Part shown: positions 39,803-53,600 of the stretch, piece after piece
Layout of the letters: every line of letters begins with the position of its first letter
How positions within the stretch are numbered: position 1 is the first letter of the stretch
NCBI GenBank assembly: GCA_034687125.1
Contig: JAQGBZ010000035.1
Coordinates: forward strand, 124,001-188,000
DNA from: Neelides folsomi
Taxonomy: Eukaryota > Arthropoda > Collembola > Neelipleona > Neelidae
Direction: 5' to 3'
Length of the DNA: 64,000 bases
The notes under the pieces: model-generated
What the model was told of the DNA's origin: nothing
The model's database searches: none
Seen by the model: the letters and a program-made list of their open reading frames with translations, nothing else
Made by a program: the position numbers and the translations under genes

Positions 39803-40384
39803 TGGTGGGTTGTACCAACGATGGATAAATTCTTTCTATCCACTGGATAGCTATCCAAAAGATTATGCTAACCGGTGGTTAGTTAACCTTCGGATAAATT
39901 TTTGCGTTGCACCAAGGTTGGATAAAAATTATTAGATGTTGGTTAACTATCTAAACTTTATCCATTGATGCGGAGTTGAATCTTAATGTCTACGTTTGTT
40001 TTTTGAAAATTAAAACCTGCTAATCAAGATATTCACATTTCTCTATAATTCATTATTTCATTCTACGATAAAAGTAATTTTGTATTACATTTGGACTGAA
40101 TATTATCACTTTTTAATTAACTGCAAAATAATAATTAATGATTACCTCTTATGTGAATGCCGTTAGAGTAAATTTGTATTATTTTAATCTCAAGTAACTA
40201 ATTATTATGCTTTTAATTGTCAAAAATTAGGATAATTCATATATTTATCCACGGATTTTTGGCCGGATAAATTATCCACTGATTTGTGCTATCCATGCTT
40301 GGTGCAATACATTTTCCTTATCCAGTGGATAAAGTCTCGACTTATCCACTGGTTAGCGCTATCCACCGTTGGTACAACCCACCA
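39803..40384. mobile_element. MITE with long inverted repeats, about 580 bp, superfamily unresolved
   Basis: The left end TGGTGGGTTGTACCAACG is matched by the complement of the right end (TTGGTACAACCCACCA). Pairing continues imperfectly for over 100 bp inward through repeats of the type TATCCACTGGATA and GGTTAG. The flanks offer TGA on both sides as a 3-bp duplication, or AT if the end is taken one base further in. It has no coding capacity. A Harbinger-type origin is possible but not shown. Confidence 0.75.
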
Positions 40385-40601
40385 TGAATCTATCAATACC
40401 TATGTACATAGGTATTTTATATAATATGTATCCCTTATCTCTAACGTCGCATCAGCACCAACCTCCGTTTTCATTCACTCAATTTTCAATTATTTTCACG
40501 TGGTAATTTTCTACATATTAAAAAATATAACCTAAAAAATTTGTGTAAACTACAAATGTATTTTATTAATGCTATTATAAAATTGTAATGACCATTACAA
40601 T

Positions 40602-40939
40602 ACAACGTGACCAAAGTAATAGGAAAATGGTGTAAGGTATAGGTGGAATATTTAAAAAAAAATTGTATGGATTTATAATATATTTCATTACTTATTTTTA
40701 ATTTTAATTTACAAAATACATCTTATGTAAAATGTTTTTATAATAATTTATGAGGTCTCTCAGCACTCTGATAATGAGTGTGAATATTGGCATATGTGTA
40801 ATAACCACAGAAAGAGAATATTTTTTTGGTTCTTCAATGTTTTTTGACATTACTATAAATCCATACATTTTTTAAAAATATTTCCTTATGATTAATACAT
40901 TACACGCTTTCCCTGTGTCCCATTACTTTGGTCACGCTG
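40602..40939. mobile_element. Tc1/mariner-like MITE, about 340 bp
   Basis: The left end CAACGTGACCAAAGTAAT is matched by the complement of the right end, CAGCGTGACCAAAGTAAT. The inverted repeats extend imperfectly for about 100 bp each, to a shared TGTATGGATTTATA. The left flank is TA; the right flank reads GAATA, so the TA duplication is unclear. The palindromic build and lack of a transposase make it a foldback MITE. Confidence 0.65.
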
Positions 40940-41145
40940 GAATACTAATGTACAATAGAAGGTCTTTTTCTTAATAACCCTCTATTGTAATTAATACGAA
41001 TCCTAATTTTTTGAAAATATTTGTGAATTTACACAAAATCTCAGCATACATATATCTTATCTAATACATATTTATATTTGATTAACTACAGATATGTATT
41101 TGTGTACTATAAAGTAAATTTAGGGTATATAAGTATTGTAATGAG

Positions 41146-42158
41146 CAGGGCTGTGAAGTTTAGGTGCCAAATTTGAGAAAATAGGTAGATAAATAGGTAT
41201 GGATTTCGAGAAAATAGGTATGAAAATAGGTGCGAGTTTTTGTGTGAAAATTGCGTTAATTTATTGATTAAACACATGCTCTTATGAGTTCTTAATTGTA
41301 AACAACCAATAACTTTTAATTTTCAACCGTAAATGATATCAGCTAACACAGATTTATGCATAAAAAAACTACCTTTCCACCTCAACCACTATCAACGGTG
41401 CAAACTTAAAATGTGAATCTATAATGAATTCGAAATGCTACTACCAGTGAGTTTATAGCGCATTACTGAAAATGCTCAAGAGGGACATGCATTTTCAATA
41501 ACGAGCTTTAATAATTTTACATTTTTAATCTTTAAATAAAGTTCTAGTATTTTTATCTGCAAAAAAGGTTTGAGCTAAGGTAGCGACCACACTTAAAATT
41601 TCGAATTATTAATTAAAATTTATCAAAATATTGAAAATATGAAAAATTTAATGTAAAAATAGTTTCGATATTGAAAATTTTAGGGAATTTTTGATAATCA
41701 AAACTTCAACTTAAAAGTGCATTTAGATATATTGTGAAAATATAAAAAGACATTTATCTGCGTTATCGGCCATTTCATAATGTTGGACTTTTGTAAGAAT
41801 TAGTTTGGAGCCTTTAACGCCGAATTCATTTTTTCCCAGCTAGTGAACCTCAAAGAATTAGCCTTTATGCTATATATATATATCTTTACAATTATGTCAA
41901 CATTGTCATTTAGAGGAACCATTTTAAGTGCTTTTATTGTTTTTGAGAAACATATTGGCAAAAACTTGGGAGATAGGTTTTCAATAGTTAAAATAGGTAT
42001 GAATAGGTGAAAAAGGTGCCGATTCTCAAATAGGTAAAATAGGTGTGAATTTTAGTGCATAATCGGGGTCTATTTTATATGAAACATGCCTAGCCAAAAG
42101 TTTTTTGAACATTTCTGACCAATAAAGAAAAGGTGTACACGTAAACTTCACAGCCCTG
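41146..42158. mobile_element. hAT-type non-autonomous element, 1013 bp
   Basis: Terminal inverted repeats CAGGGCTGTGAAGTTTA (left) and the complement of TAAACTTCACAGCCCTG (right, with a short unpaired stretch) are flanked by a perfect 8-bp duplication GTAATGAG (41138-41145 and 42159-42166). Both sub-terminal regions carry many copies of AATAGGT, which may be transposase-binding motifs. No transposase frame is present. It is the third MITE within 2.4 kb. Confidence 0.9.
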
Positions 42159-43092
42159 GTAATGAGTTAATGTTTGATAATTGATAATATGCCGTATAGA
42201 AATTTCGTGCGAATTTCAATAAATGTTGAAATAAATTATGATTATTCCATTTGTAACTTTATTTATTAATTTGAATGATTAGCACTAGATATATAAAGAA
42301 CTTGAGTAATTTCTGAATAAAATTGTTGAATTAAAGAAACCTTTTCTATTTTACTGAATGAAAAAAAACTATTTAAAAGAAAAATATCACTCTTAGATCT
42401 TCCTGCTCCAAAAGTGTAGGAAATCTCAAACGTTGAATCTCTACGTGTAATGAAAACAAGTAAAATTTTCAACTAGAATGTCGGTTATGTACACAAGACA
42501 TTTAAAATACACAAAGTTAGAGCAAATTACATTACACCTATTAAGTATTAACAATATAACATTATTTTACATGTATTGTATGTTGTATTATTATTTAGTT
42601 ATATAATGAAACATGTTCGGGACGCACACGGAGCTTAACTAATTCATAATATATATGTTATACTTATATAAAGTATTAGCTGAGAACAATTGATTCAAAT
42701 TCTCCTATCGATTATTTCGCCTCCTCTGTTACAACAATGCAAAATTTTTTGGCACATCTTTTGTATCATAATTTCATTCCTCCAAATTAAATACAACTAA
42801 CACGTTTACATGGACAACATAGAACACCAACAAATATTAATCCAATAATAAAATCGATTTAATTAAAATCAATTTTAGCTTTAAAACATATTTATTAACT
42901 GGACTTATAAATATAATATGTATAAGTCTGTATCTTATCAACATTAACATACTAAAAAGAGTTAACAATAAAGCCATGGAGTATTATTGAGTGTTGTCTA
43001 ATTGATTAAATAAATACACACCTATTTCATATAGTATGTATTGTGAGTATAATAATATAAGATTAATATAATACATAAATATTATTTATTTG

Positions 43093-43130
43093 TTAATTAA
43101 TGTTGGCCGCCATCAGAGCCATCAAAGGGT
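43093..43130 (-). CDS. candidate alternative last exon of NfI
   Basis: A GC-rich 38-bp island in AT-rich DNA. On the minus strand, with an AG acceptor just upstream, it continues the phase of the NfI exon ending at 51592 and reads PLMALMAANIN before a TAA. The acceptor lacks a clear pyrimidine tract. On the plus strand it could instead read ATG plus 12 codons to a GTATGT donor. Either reading is unproven. Confidence 0.2.
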
Positions 43131-46100
43131 CTTTCACGTATGTAATTATAGTTATTATTATTGATTCGTATGAGAATCATATTAAGTCTATTTATTATAA
43201 TTTTTAGCACTTCTCATGCAAGAGTCTACAAGTTAATTAATAACATTATTGAAGTAGGTTTATAAGTAATAGAGTTGTATAGAGTCCTATAAAATATTTA
43301 CACAGATTTACACGATACTGACAATGAGATACATTCAACATTTAAATTTACCATTTAAATTGTATAACTTTTCTTAATGTCTTTCCTTTGTTTCAAAATT
43401 CGAAGTTTCCTTCGCCATTGAGTGAGTCAAAGTAATTATTAGTAATGTCATTCTTACATTTAAAATTAACCATTCAAGACTTGCAATATTAATATAAAGT
43501 AGTTAAATGGTGCTGATTAAGTTTTACAACAATATACCTGTACATTTTAACTTTAAATATTATTCTTGTACCGATTTTTTCATTAATTTCCAAAGTTTAA
43601 CAGATTTAGGCCAATCATACAAACACAATTAACATTATAAATGTGATATTGACACATGTGTATGAACATATACACAAATAGAATAGATTAAATGACACTA
43701 TTGGGTTTGCAAGAGGGTTAACAATAAAAGGGATAAAACAAGAGTGATTAAAATATCTTATATGGTATTATGAATGACTATTTGATTAATTGTACCTATA
43801 GGATCTAGACTTGTTTTTTTTGCTTTAATCCACTAATGTCAGCAAAATTTTAGTAACTGAATTGATGAGTTGGATTTATAATCTCAAGATGCATGTTTTG
43901 ACAAGTAATGCCTTATTCGAATGAATCATCAAAACTTAGAAAATTGTTTAAATTGAAATGGCTAATAAGACTAATACTATAATAATGATTATACGTTACA
44001 AACGGCAACGAACGGACACGTAATATTACATAATACATAAAAAGGCTAATTCTAAGCTCCACGTGCATTTTTCAATAAAAGTGTAACATCTAATTTACTT
44101 AATATTTTATAGATATAAGTATGTATAATTATTACAAACTTTTAATTTTTGACATTTAAGACGCAAAAGACTCGGTCATATTTTGGCACGAAAAATCTTT
44201 TACCTCTATATAACACTTATTTAAATTTAATTCAAGGCCGCATTTCTACTCGTTTTTTTGTAAGTTAATAATTAGATAACGGTTTAACAATTACAATGTC
44301 CTAATATTGTATTTCTAATTTTTAATTGGCACTCATTTACCTTAAACATTTAGTTATATTTTGAGAGACGGAAAAAATGGATCGTGTGGGCAATTCGAGC
44401 CCAAGTTGTTTTCAAATTATTGCTATTTAATTATTCCATGTTAAGTCTTTTGTCTTCTTGTCATCAATAATTGCATTTATTATATATATATACAATTACC
44501 ACAAAAACGCTCTCGTCAAATACCTGTAATGATTTCTAAACCTTAAATACTTGCACACGTATTTATGTAATTTATGTTATGTATACAGTTCGACGTGTAT
44601 TATATTCTTATTGAAATTGTACTCTTACTCATCGGTTATCTTTTTACCTTTAAGTTTATTGGCATTACAACTCTATATTAGAATCATTTAATTTACATCC
44701 ACCATGACACTTCTCAACAAAACGTTCAATTTCGTGGGTGTTGAATTTAAGTAGGCTGTTAACACTCGTGAGGGTTTTAACACGAGGGTTTTTAGAGCGA
44801 ACATTTAATGGACAACGATGTAATTAATGAATTTAATATATTATATTCTCAATTGCTACAAATATTACTCAAGTTGGCATATCTTCATTTGGCACATTTG
44901 GATTTGGATGGCAGACAAAATCATTTTTCAACTACTTTAACAACAATCAATCATGATTTCATGATGTGCGAACATGTCAACCACTCAAATGCTCCATTAA
45001 AATTCTATTGGTAAATTTAAAATTTGTCTATTCGATATTTAGTTAGTTAAAATGGGCATGTCATGTATAGGCACTTTTGGCTTGTTTCCATCATGCTTCA
45101 CTTCCACTATACTTTAAGACGCTGAAATCAAGGGAAGAACCGTTCAACTTTCTCAAAAAATTATTTACTTCATTTGGGTGGATTTTCCATCTTTTAAATA
45201 TTAGCTAAAATGATCTATGATTTTAATCTAAGGGTAAGTTTGGCAACCATTTTGTTAAATAAAAATAATTTGTTTGATTTATAATCTAAGCAAAACAAAA
45301 ATTGGAGGACTTCAAATCATAACTTAATTACTAACATTAAGTATATATCTGTTGAATTACAACTCCAAACTTGTTAAGAAAGAAAAAAAGAAAAGGTTTC
45401 CTTTTGCATTATAAGCACTACTCTATATTCTAGAATTCTAGTTTTAGAAGTATTTCGTATGAAATTAATAAGTAAAGAATGTATGAATGCTTTTGTAATT
45501 TATGTAACAAAATATGAAAAAAAAAGAAATGAGCAAAACAAAGAAAATTTTTTTTGATTCTATTCTGAAGAAACATAATAAATAATATATGAATAATTAA
45601 GTAATATTTGAATGAAAGTTAACAAATATTGAAATCTAACAAGTATAATATATAAGTACACATCTACCATATGCATTTATAAATATTAGAATCACCTATA
45701 AATTACGACTATCAGTAAAGAAGAAACAAACAGACTTTTAAGTAAAAGTATCAATATTAGAAGTAACCTTCATTAATTGAAACACATAACGCAGATCTCT
45801 AATTCTCATCTCTATCCTACAAATTATAATCTGTGCATCTGGGCATTCGAACTCTTGTGGCTCATTTGATAACCAAAGTTAGGCGTAACATTTAACAGTT
45901 GTTAATTAACTACAAATTTAACTATAATTTTATTTTAATTTTATTCCATAAAATATAACATTATAGGTTTCATTAAGTGAAAATCTTGCAAAATAATGCA
46001 AATGTAAAAGTTGTAATCAATGCCAAATTAAAGCTAATCAATCGACGTATTTAACTGTATAACATAATTTATAGCCATTTTAATAATATAATAATAATGT

Positions 46101-49100
46101 GTATAATACCATTGAAAAAATCGGGCAAAGTTACTCTTTTGTTAAGTGTAAAAATGTTTAGCGGATAATTCATATATGTTTTATAGCAAGTTAATAGATA
46201 ACGTTACTGAAACTAATTAACATGTAAATAAGTATTCATAATTAGAAAATACAAGTTATTGCTAGAAATCCATAATTTAAGGATTAAATATATATGAGTA
46301 AACAGTTCATGAGTATTATAATTGTGAATTGTGAATTAACTTAACGAAACGGACAATTAAATATAATTAATTTCTTAATATAATTGAAATACCTACATAT
46401 GTAAATTATATATATGTAAGTGTATGTATGGGTGATGGTACTGGTGTATTTTACAAAGGTGTCAATTTGACATTATAAATTTTATAATATGTTATATATA
46501 AAAGAAACAAGCTGCAAATTTTGAGAAATCAATAACAATTAAAAAGCTAATATAAATATATAATTGTAGTATATAATGGACAACATAATTAAGAATGTTA
46601 GATCATATTCATTACAAATAACAAATAAACTACTTTTAATTCCACATATAGTGCTAAGCAACTTAACGTTAGCTTGGCTAAATGTTTTTTAAATGTTGGA
46701 GTGAACAACCGCATAGTAAAATACTTACATACAATACACACAAATCTTTTACGCGGAGAAAATGTCTTTTGTTTCAATATAATAATAATATATTTATTTT
46801 AAAGTAATAAGAGAGATATTAAGACCACTTGTTGACGAATTTTGAGCAGACTCGAGAGTTCATAAGTTACAAAACATTAATTTCCTATGTCCTTACAATT
46901 ACTCTATTTAAATCTGGTTCTATATCTAATTATTCAATGACATTGGTAGGGCAAGAAGTGTAAAAAGAAAGTCAAAAGGTTGCCGTTGGTCTAACGATAA
47001 TAATATAAGCAGATAAACATAGAAATGTAATTGGTGATTGTATTTCAACTCAATATAAGATATAACTACATAAATAAATCAGTATAACTCAGGTTTGGCT
47101 TCTCCGGTTTATTAATATTAAAATGATTTTTTTTAAATATTCATTTATATTGAACCAATTGTTTAAAATTTGAATTTACTTATAATAAGGACTCTTGGCA
47201 CGATCTTTGAGCCGCAATGTGATTTGAGCATTTTTAATTTCTTTACATCTGTCTTAACTTTCACTTTTAACTCAATTTAAGCATTATAAGATGTTGAATA
47301 AGAGTTTGCAGTAAGTCATTACTTTTACAGGCAAGACTGGTGAAAGAGAAGAAGAAATGAGTGGTTACTTAAATGAGCGTTGACATATTGTAAATGCCAT
47401 TGAGAGAAGTTTTGAGGGCCTTTATGTTGAAATTCATTTTTTGCTAAAAAAGTAGATTGCTATTTAATTTAGAACATTTGAGAGATTTCCAAGATAGGTT
47501 TACCTTAAGAAATTCCATTTATTGTTAGGTTTGTCTAAAAATTGAGTATGTACTATAATAGAATAATATCAAATGTCAATTAAAGTAACGACAAACCTAT
47601 GTATTATAATATAATATAATTAAACAACTTATTTGTCAGCTACCTAAAAAATAAAAAAAATCTAAATAAATAAAAACAATATATGCATTATTTAAGTATA
47701 AAAAACTCTGCTGCTTGTGTCAATTTCCTATCAACTAATTTGTGTTACAGCACAGCAAATATTAAAATTATATGAGTGTTTTAAGCAAAATGTCCTCCAA
47801 CAGATATTTTAAAACATATTCTGAATTCAATATGTATTCATATGTACTATACTTTCATACATATTGATATAATCATACTATAAGTTGTACCCATAATATA
47901 ACTTTCAATACTCACGACAGTTTACTTTCTCTCAGTTGGGTATCTTAAAGTTGAGAACTGGCTTTGAGTTCGTAAAAAAGAAATTACTTAAAATGGGACA
48001 AAGTTTAATTGTGTATATTATTGTATGTATATTATATTAAGTATAAAAATACTATTATTGCAAAAACAAAGATTAAGTTTTAAAAGTCCTAAAGAATATG
48101 TGTAGAGCTACAAGTTAAAAATTAAAACATAATTAGTCTAAGTACTTAAAGCTTAAAATAAACACATGCGTATATTATCAATCAGTTGAAGTTGAACACC
48201 ATCGTATCCAAAGCCAAAATATTTAAACCTTCCAGAAATGGTCAATTCTAAACGTGATGTTGCAAACCCTTGTTCAAATAATGAATTCTTCTCACAAGCC
48301 CTTTCGCATCCTTCATATCCAGAAATTGGGAGAAAATTCTACGTTTATAAGTAATTAATTAACCTAAATGGTATTACAAGTAATAGATTTAAGTAGGTTC
48401 AAGTACAAGAGGAGTGAGTTGACTGTCTCCCTACAAAAATGAAAGAGTTAACTAATCGTAAATACATACAATATTAAATAATATTAATATAATCAAAATT
48501 TTAAATCGTGATTGGGTGAAACGTGAAGTCACTCAAGAGGACTTTTTAGTATTTTATGGAAACATTTTTGATTGTACCTTTTGGGAACGATTAAAGCGAT
48601 TAGCGGCACGAATCAAAGCACAATTTGACCTTCAGACTCCATCAAACACCTCTTGTAAATATTTAAATATTTCCTACCGGTTGTGTGTCATTTGAAAGGA
48701 TTTGAAATAAAGTCTGCTAGCCATTTTTTTCGTCCATCAAAAATAAGTAAGTCAATTACGAGAGCGCAACGTAACAATGTAAGTAATAAACATCACTATT
48801 ACCTAATTATTACCAATTGGATAACCACATTGTTGTATAATGTAACATTGTAAGTACTTGCACCATTTGTCATATCCACGCGAATAAGATTATTTTAGTA
48901 ATTAATGAGAGTTGCACCTAAACAATACATTAACAAATAACAATTAATTACAAAGTACATACACTCACTTCGTTAGAACATACATTCTTGTACATACATA
49001 TATCTCTACGCAAATTATATATACCTTACCTATGTAGAGTTAAATATATACTTATACACATACAAATATGCATATATATGAGCATATCGACTTAATATAC

Positions 49101-49444
49101 ATCTAAATTAAGCAATATTTATATATATGCATGTATATATTGCATGTACAGCCTATCATACAGTTTATTAATGTAACGATAAAAGAAAAAACATTATGTT
49201 AATACCTTATTCATGTATATTTAAATAATAAATAAATAATAATAATCATTTAATAAATAAGTATCATATAACTAGATTCTATCACATACGGTTTCCTGTG
49301 ATACCAACCAAGATTATCTCAACTCTACGTCACTCTCTATTAGTATTACAACGAAGAAATTCGTTCAAGACTTTTCCAATAACTATCTAGTTCCAGTAAT
49401 TAGCATTTCCAAAACGTGTCATTCTAATATATGCATTTTGAGTA

Positions 49445-49533
49445 TTATGCATCCTCCCGTGTGTGTTCTCGCAGTTGAGATGATTCCACTTCTTTGGTCA
49501 ACACGCCAATCCCTAAACTGTCTTCGTAAGTTT
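49445..49533 (-). CDS. candidate alternative last exon of NfI
   Basis: On the minus strand an acceptor (aatttag) precedes 89 bp that continue the phase of the NfI exon ending at 51592 and read TYEDSLGIGVLTKEVESSQL and a few more residues to a TAA. The composition is coding-like against an AT-rich background. It would replace the tail encoded at 50680-50846. No transcript evidence is available. Confidence 0.35.
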
Positions 49534-50679
49534 CTAAATTATTCAATTAACAAAGAAATCTCTTAAATTCCGTTTGTGCAAAGAGTAAATCCTAATTATT
49601 AATATTACCAAATGTTAAACATTACACGTGGTAATGAAATAATGTATGTATTATTAATTTATATAACAAGTTATTGTAGTGTGGTACAATTAAGCTGATG
49701 TAAATAGTAAACACTACCATAACAAAACAATTACATATTGGATAAAGATTGTGGGGGTAAGGTCTGTGTATTTTATAACTATTGTAATCCTTCTCCAATT
49801 GTTATTTTCATAGCTTAACTCAGAAGCTGTCGAGGAAGCTCGAAAACAAAATTTTTCATGCATCATCTTGGGTAATTTTCCGACCATACAAGAAATTATT
49901 AAAAGGATCCTCAGAATTTAAAGTCATCATAATAAAACACATTTTGTTCATTATAACAAGTACTGAATATCCTCATTAACAATTCATCAAAAAATGGCAT
50001 CGTGAATTGCAACTGGCCTTCATTCTAACAGTTTTAAGAGTTTCAATGAGACGGTTTGACTTTCCCCTATCTACTTTTATTCCTCCCACAACTACGACAA
50101 AAACGAATTGAATTATAAGGTACTTATGTGAGTTTCCATCTCTGCTCTTTTTGTACCAAAGAAATTCTTCGTCTCGCTGAGCCTTTCAATTTTCGAGCCG
50201 ATGATTCAAAAATGTATTTTAATTGTATCATTATTATTGCTTCAACTTCCACTTTTGCCTCATTTGAAAGTGTCTTTGGTTAGTAAATTTAAAATTGAGC
50301 TATATTGTGTTCAAGTATTTCGTCTCCAACCGAACCCTTAATAAGTCTACGTAAAATTCCAACACGACGATTTACACCCTAACAGTAAACTTAAGGCCAA
50401 AAGAGCCTAATTATTCAATTTCACTCTTCGTCCACAAATACAGAGAGATAGTACACAATATATTTAGTATAAGTACCTACTTAAATAAATAGTAAGTAGG
50501 TATAAGTTGTATTTAGTAGGGCATATAGGCCGGTAGATTTTAGATAGAGTTAGGTAATTTAATTTACAAGTGTCTTCGACTACAAAATTCTTCACTTGTG
50601 TGGCTCTGAGAATTCAATGGTGACTTGTCCAAATTGTCCCTCACACAAAAAACTCCTCCGACACGCTGGTGAATTTCAC

Positions 50680-53600
50680 TTATGACTTCGAAGACGGTGT
50701 GTTATTTCCGGGATTCCCATTTGGAGTTGACGTCATCCTGGGTGGTGTCGATGGTTGATGAACGGGCGAGGACGAGGAAGTGCCGACGCCGGTCCCGCCG
50801 CTCTCAAGCCCTTCATTCCCATGAACAACCACACTGAAGTACCTCTCTGGAAATAGGAAAAAGACATTGGTTAGGTCAATTTCCGCTTTCTTAATAATTG
50901 GTCTAAAATGTACATTTGTGGTCGAACTACAAATATTTACAAGGATCCAACTGTATTATTTAAATACAAGTATACGCACTACTAAATGTAAATACTTACT
51001 CTAGTTTTAAATAAAATAAGGAGGTGTACTTAATATATTATGACTAACACATAGTAGTATATACATTACTGATTGATAATAATCAATACAAGTGAGTCAT
51101 GTAAGGTGATTATAAAATCAGATACTCGTGTTGTGACAAATTTCTAAAGAGGGACGACTCAAATATTACAAAGGGCAGTGAAAGCAGAATTTACAGGCTT
51201 GGTTGCCAATACTTTGAACTGTGAGGAAAGAAAAGTGTCAAAATGAAATTGAACAAATGAAAAAAGGATTTAAGGTTATTTAATTAAAGAGCGGTGAGAA
51301 TCCCAGTGTGGAATGATCAACTTACAATTTTGTTTTAAGAGAAGGTCGTACAGTTACAGCTGCTGAAATAATTTGAACTCTTAATTAGAAATCAAAAGCA
51401 AAGTGTTGAAACAACTACAACGCTTCATCTCTCAAGACGTATTGTAAGTAATGAGGGGCCTGGGCTCTCATTTCTTAACTCGACAAAAAGAGACACACAT
51501 GTGAAAGAGTATCATATATACGTATCATATAAAGTATGTAGTTGAGTAATAGTTAGATGTGGGCATATTGGGTCAAGGCATTCGTTTTTACCATCATCGA
51601 TGAGAGTGGCAGTGTTGGGCTCAGAAGGGCCGGGCATAAGTGGGGAGACCATCGTGTAGTCAATGTTCTCGTCGAGGCTGATAAACGGAGCGTTCCATCT
51701 CGGCAAGGGAGTTGATCGGGAACCTCCCGGGTTCCGCGACCCAGAATTGCTGCTCGATGGAAACAAACTGAGATTCGTTGGGCTGATAACTCCTGACATC
51801 CCACTCACTGGATTGATATTGCTGTAGCTGAACAACTGCAACCATTCAACATATTTTCTCAATCCTCTCAACATTCAACATCTTCCCCCATTGGAGATCC
51901 CATTGAATACACATGCAAAATGTGGATATAGAATACATATACTACATATGGTAGTATACTCTTTACAAGTTTTTCCATATAACTAATATTGTATTAGTAC
52001 TCTCATAAATTATTACAGTGGTATATTTATAAAGTGATTGTATTTGTATTCAATGTGTTGGAATTGGTTTAGAGGTAATTCTCACCTGCCCAGAGTTCTG
52101 GGAATGGAGATGGCTGAGTGAGTAATCTCTCGAGACCGGGAAGGGGGAACGTTGGGACGGCCCGGTCTCGCTCCCCACCGAGTTGGGGCTCAGAGACCCG
52201 CGTTGGTCCCGACTCCCACCGTTCCCCTCACCGCTGCTCAAGGGCGGTGTGTTCGAGGCGGGCGGCGAAGGTCCGAGCCCCGAATTTCCCATTTCCGTTG
52301 ACCGAATGATTGTGACGGGCCGTGCCATGGGGGCCGTTGGTGGTGGCGGCGGGGGAAGCATTGAACTGCTGTAATACGCCGACAGCTTGCTGCTCACTCT
52401 CGAATTCCCACCCTGAAATCCCTTCTGATCAGACTCGCCCAGTTAATATATTTTCCTCACTTGGCTCCCCGTGCTTTGGGCCTCTTGGCACACCAGGGTG
52501 ACAAAATCCGAGAACGTGTCGTGTCCATTTGAGTCGTGATACTTGGCTGGATGGTCGTGAGAAGTGTCGGGGTGATAGTAGGAAGCGCCGCCTCCGCTCA
52601 AACTGCTCGACCCCAAAGTTGTCACACTTGTGTGCTGGCTCAGCCCTATTCCACACAATCATGTCATTCCATTTCTCACATTTCCTAATCATTCTGACTT
52701 CCTTGGACTAACAAACTCTCAAGGATCAAAACTAGTAATTATTCCGTTCAAAATATTCATTCTCCTACTACTAATATAAGATTGAGTATCAAATCCATTC
52801 ATGTGCATTTAGGTACTTGTAATTGAAAAGACCGAGCAATTGTTAATGTCAAACAGGAATGGAATCGTGGTGTGAAAACATTCGTTGTTAATTGAGGTGC
52901 CGACATTAAAAGTGGAAGTCTCCCGTGAAGTGAATATGTAGTGGAATGGAAATGGCTGAGGACGGAGACCAGAACAACGTTTCGGGATTAATGAGGGAGG
53001 GAAGAAAAAACGCGGACCTACCGGGCTGTCTAATGGTGAGACCCAGAGGCGAAGGACTGGAAGGACATTGGTCCGACTCAACATTGGAGTTATTAGAGAC
53101 TCTATTGGGTTTCATGACCAAATCAGAGCAACTGTTATTCTTGTGATGATGATGGCTGTTGTGGTTGTGGTGGCGAGAGAGATGCCCTGGAAAGTCAACT
53201 TGGGTCAAGGGGAGAAGGCGGCATCCCACATCCACCGAAATATTAATGCGGCCCCCCATCTCCGAACCCGAAAGCCATGCACGAGAAAACAAAAGGTCTA
53301 TAACCATCAACCACCATAAAATATTGTATTAACGGTCCCATTCTCAACAACTCGAACATGCTGTCGCAACCCATTTCCTTACGCACTACGACTAAAAAGC
53401 TCATCCAGCTCAATGGTAAATGATCCAACACTAACACAATGAATCTCTACATTTGACACATTGGGCAGGAAAGCGAGAGCGGACCCATTACCATGATCAA
53501 CTTCGGAGTGCCAGGTCGGTTGGGACGAGAGCGAGGCGGGGCTCTGGCCGTAATACGTCACCTCGTTCCCTTTGTCTCTCCCGCCGCCGACGTCGAGGGG

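Larger units (their letters stand above)
42167..50679. other. long AT-rich stretch 3' of NfI
   Basis: More than 8 kb without a coding frame over about 70 codons. It lies just past the main NfI stop and could be partly a long 3' UTR or 3' intron of NfI, since two short GC-richer islands here can be read as alternative last exons. The rest is plain AT-rich DNA with short TA runs (for example near 44479) and small hairpins (for example 50474-50502). Confidence 0.4.

Noticed and set aside
42266-45014. Short frames in the AT-rich stretch between glass and NfI
   Set aside because: Lengths are what chance gives and the translations are low complexity.
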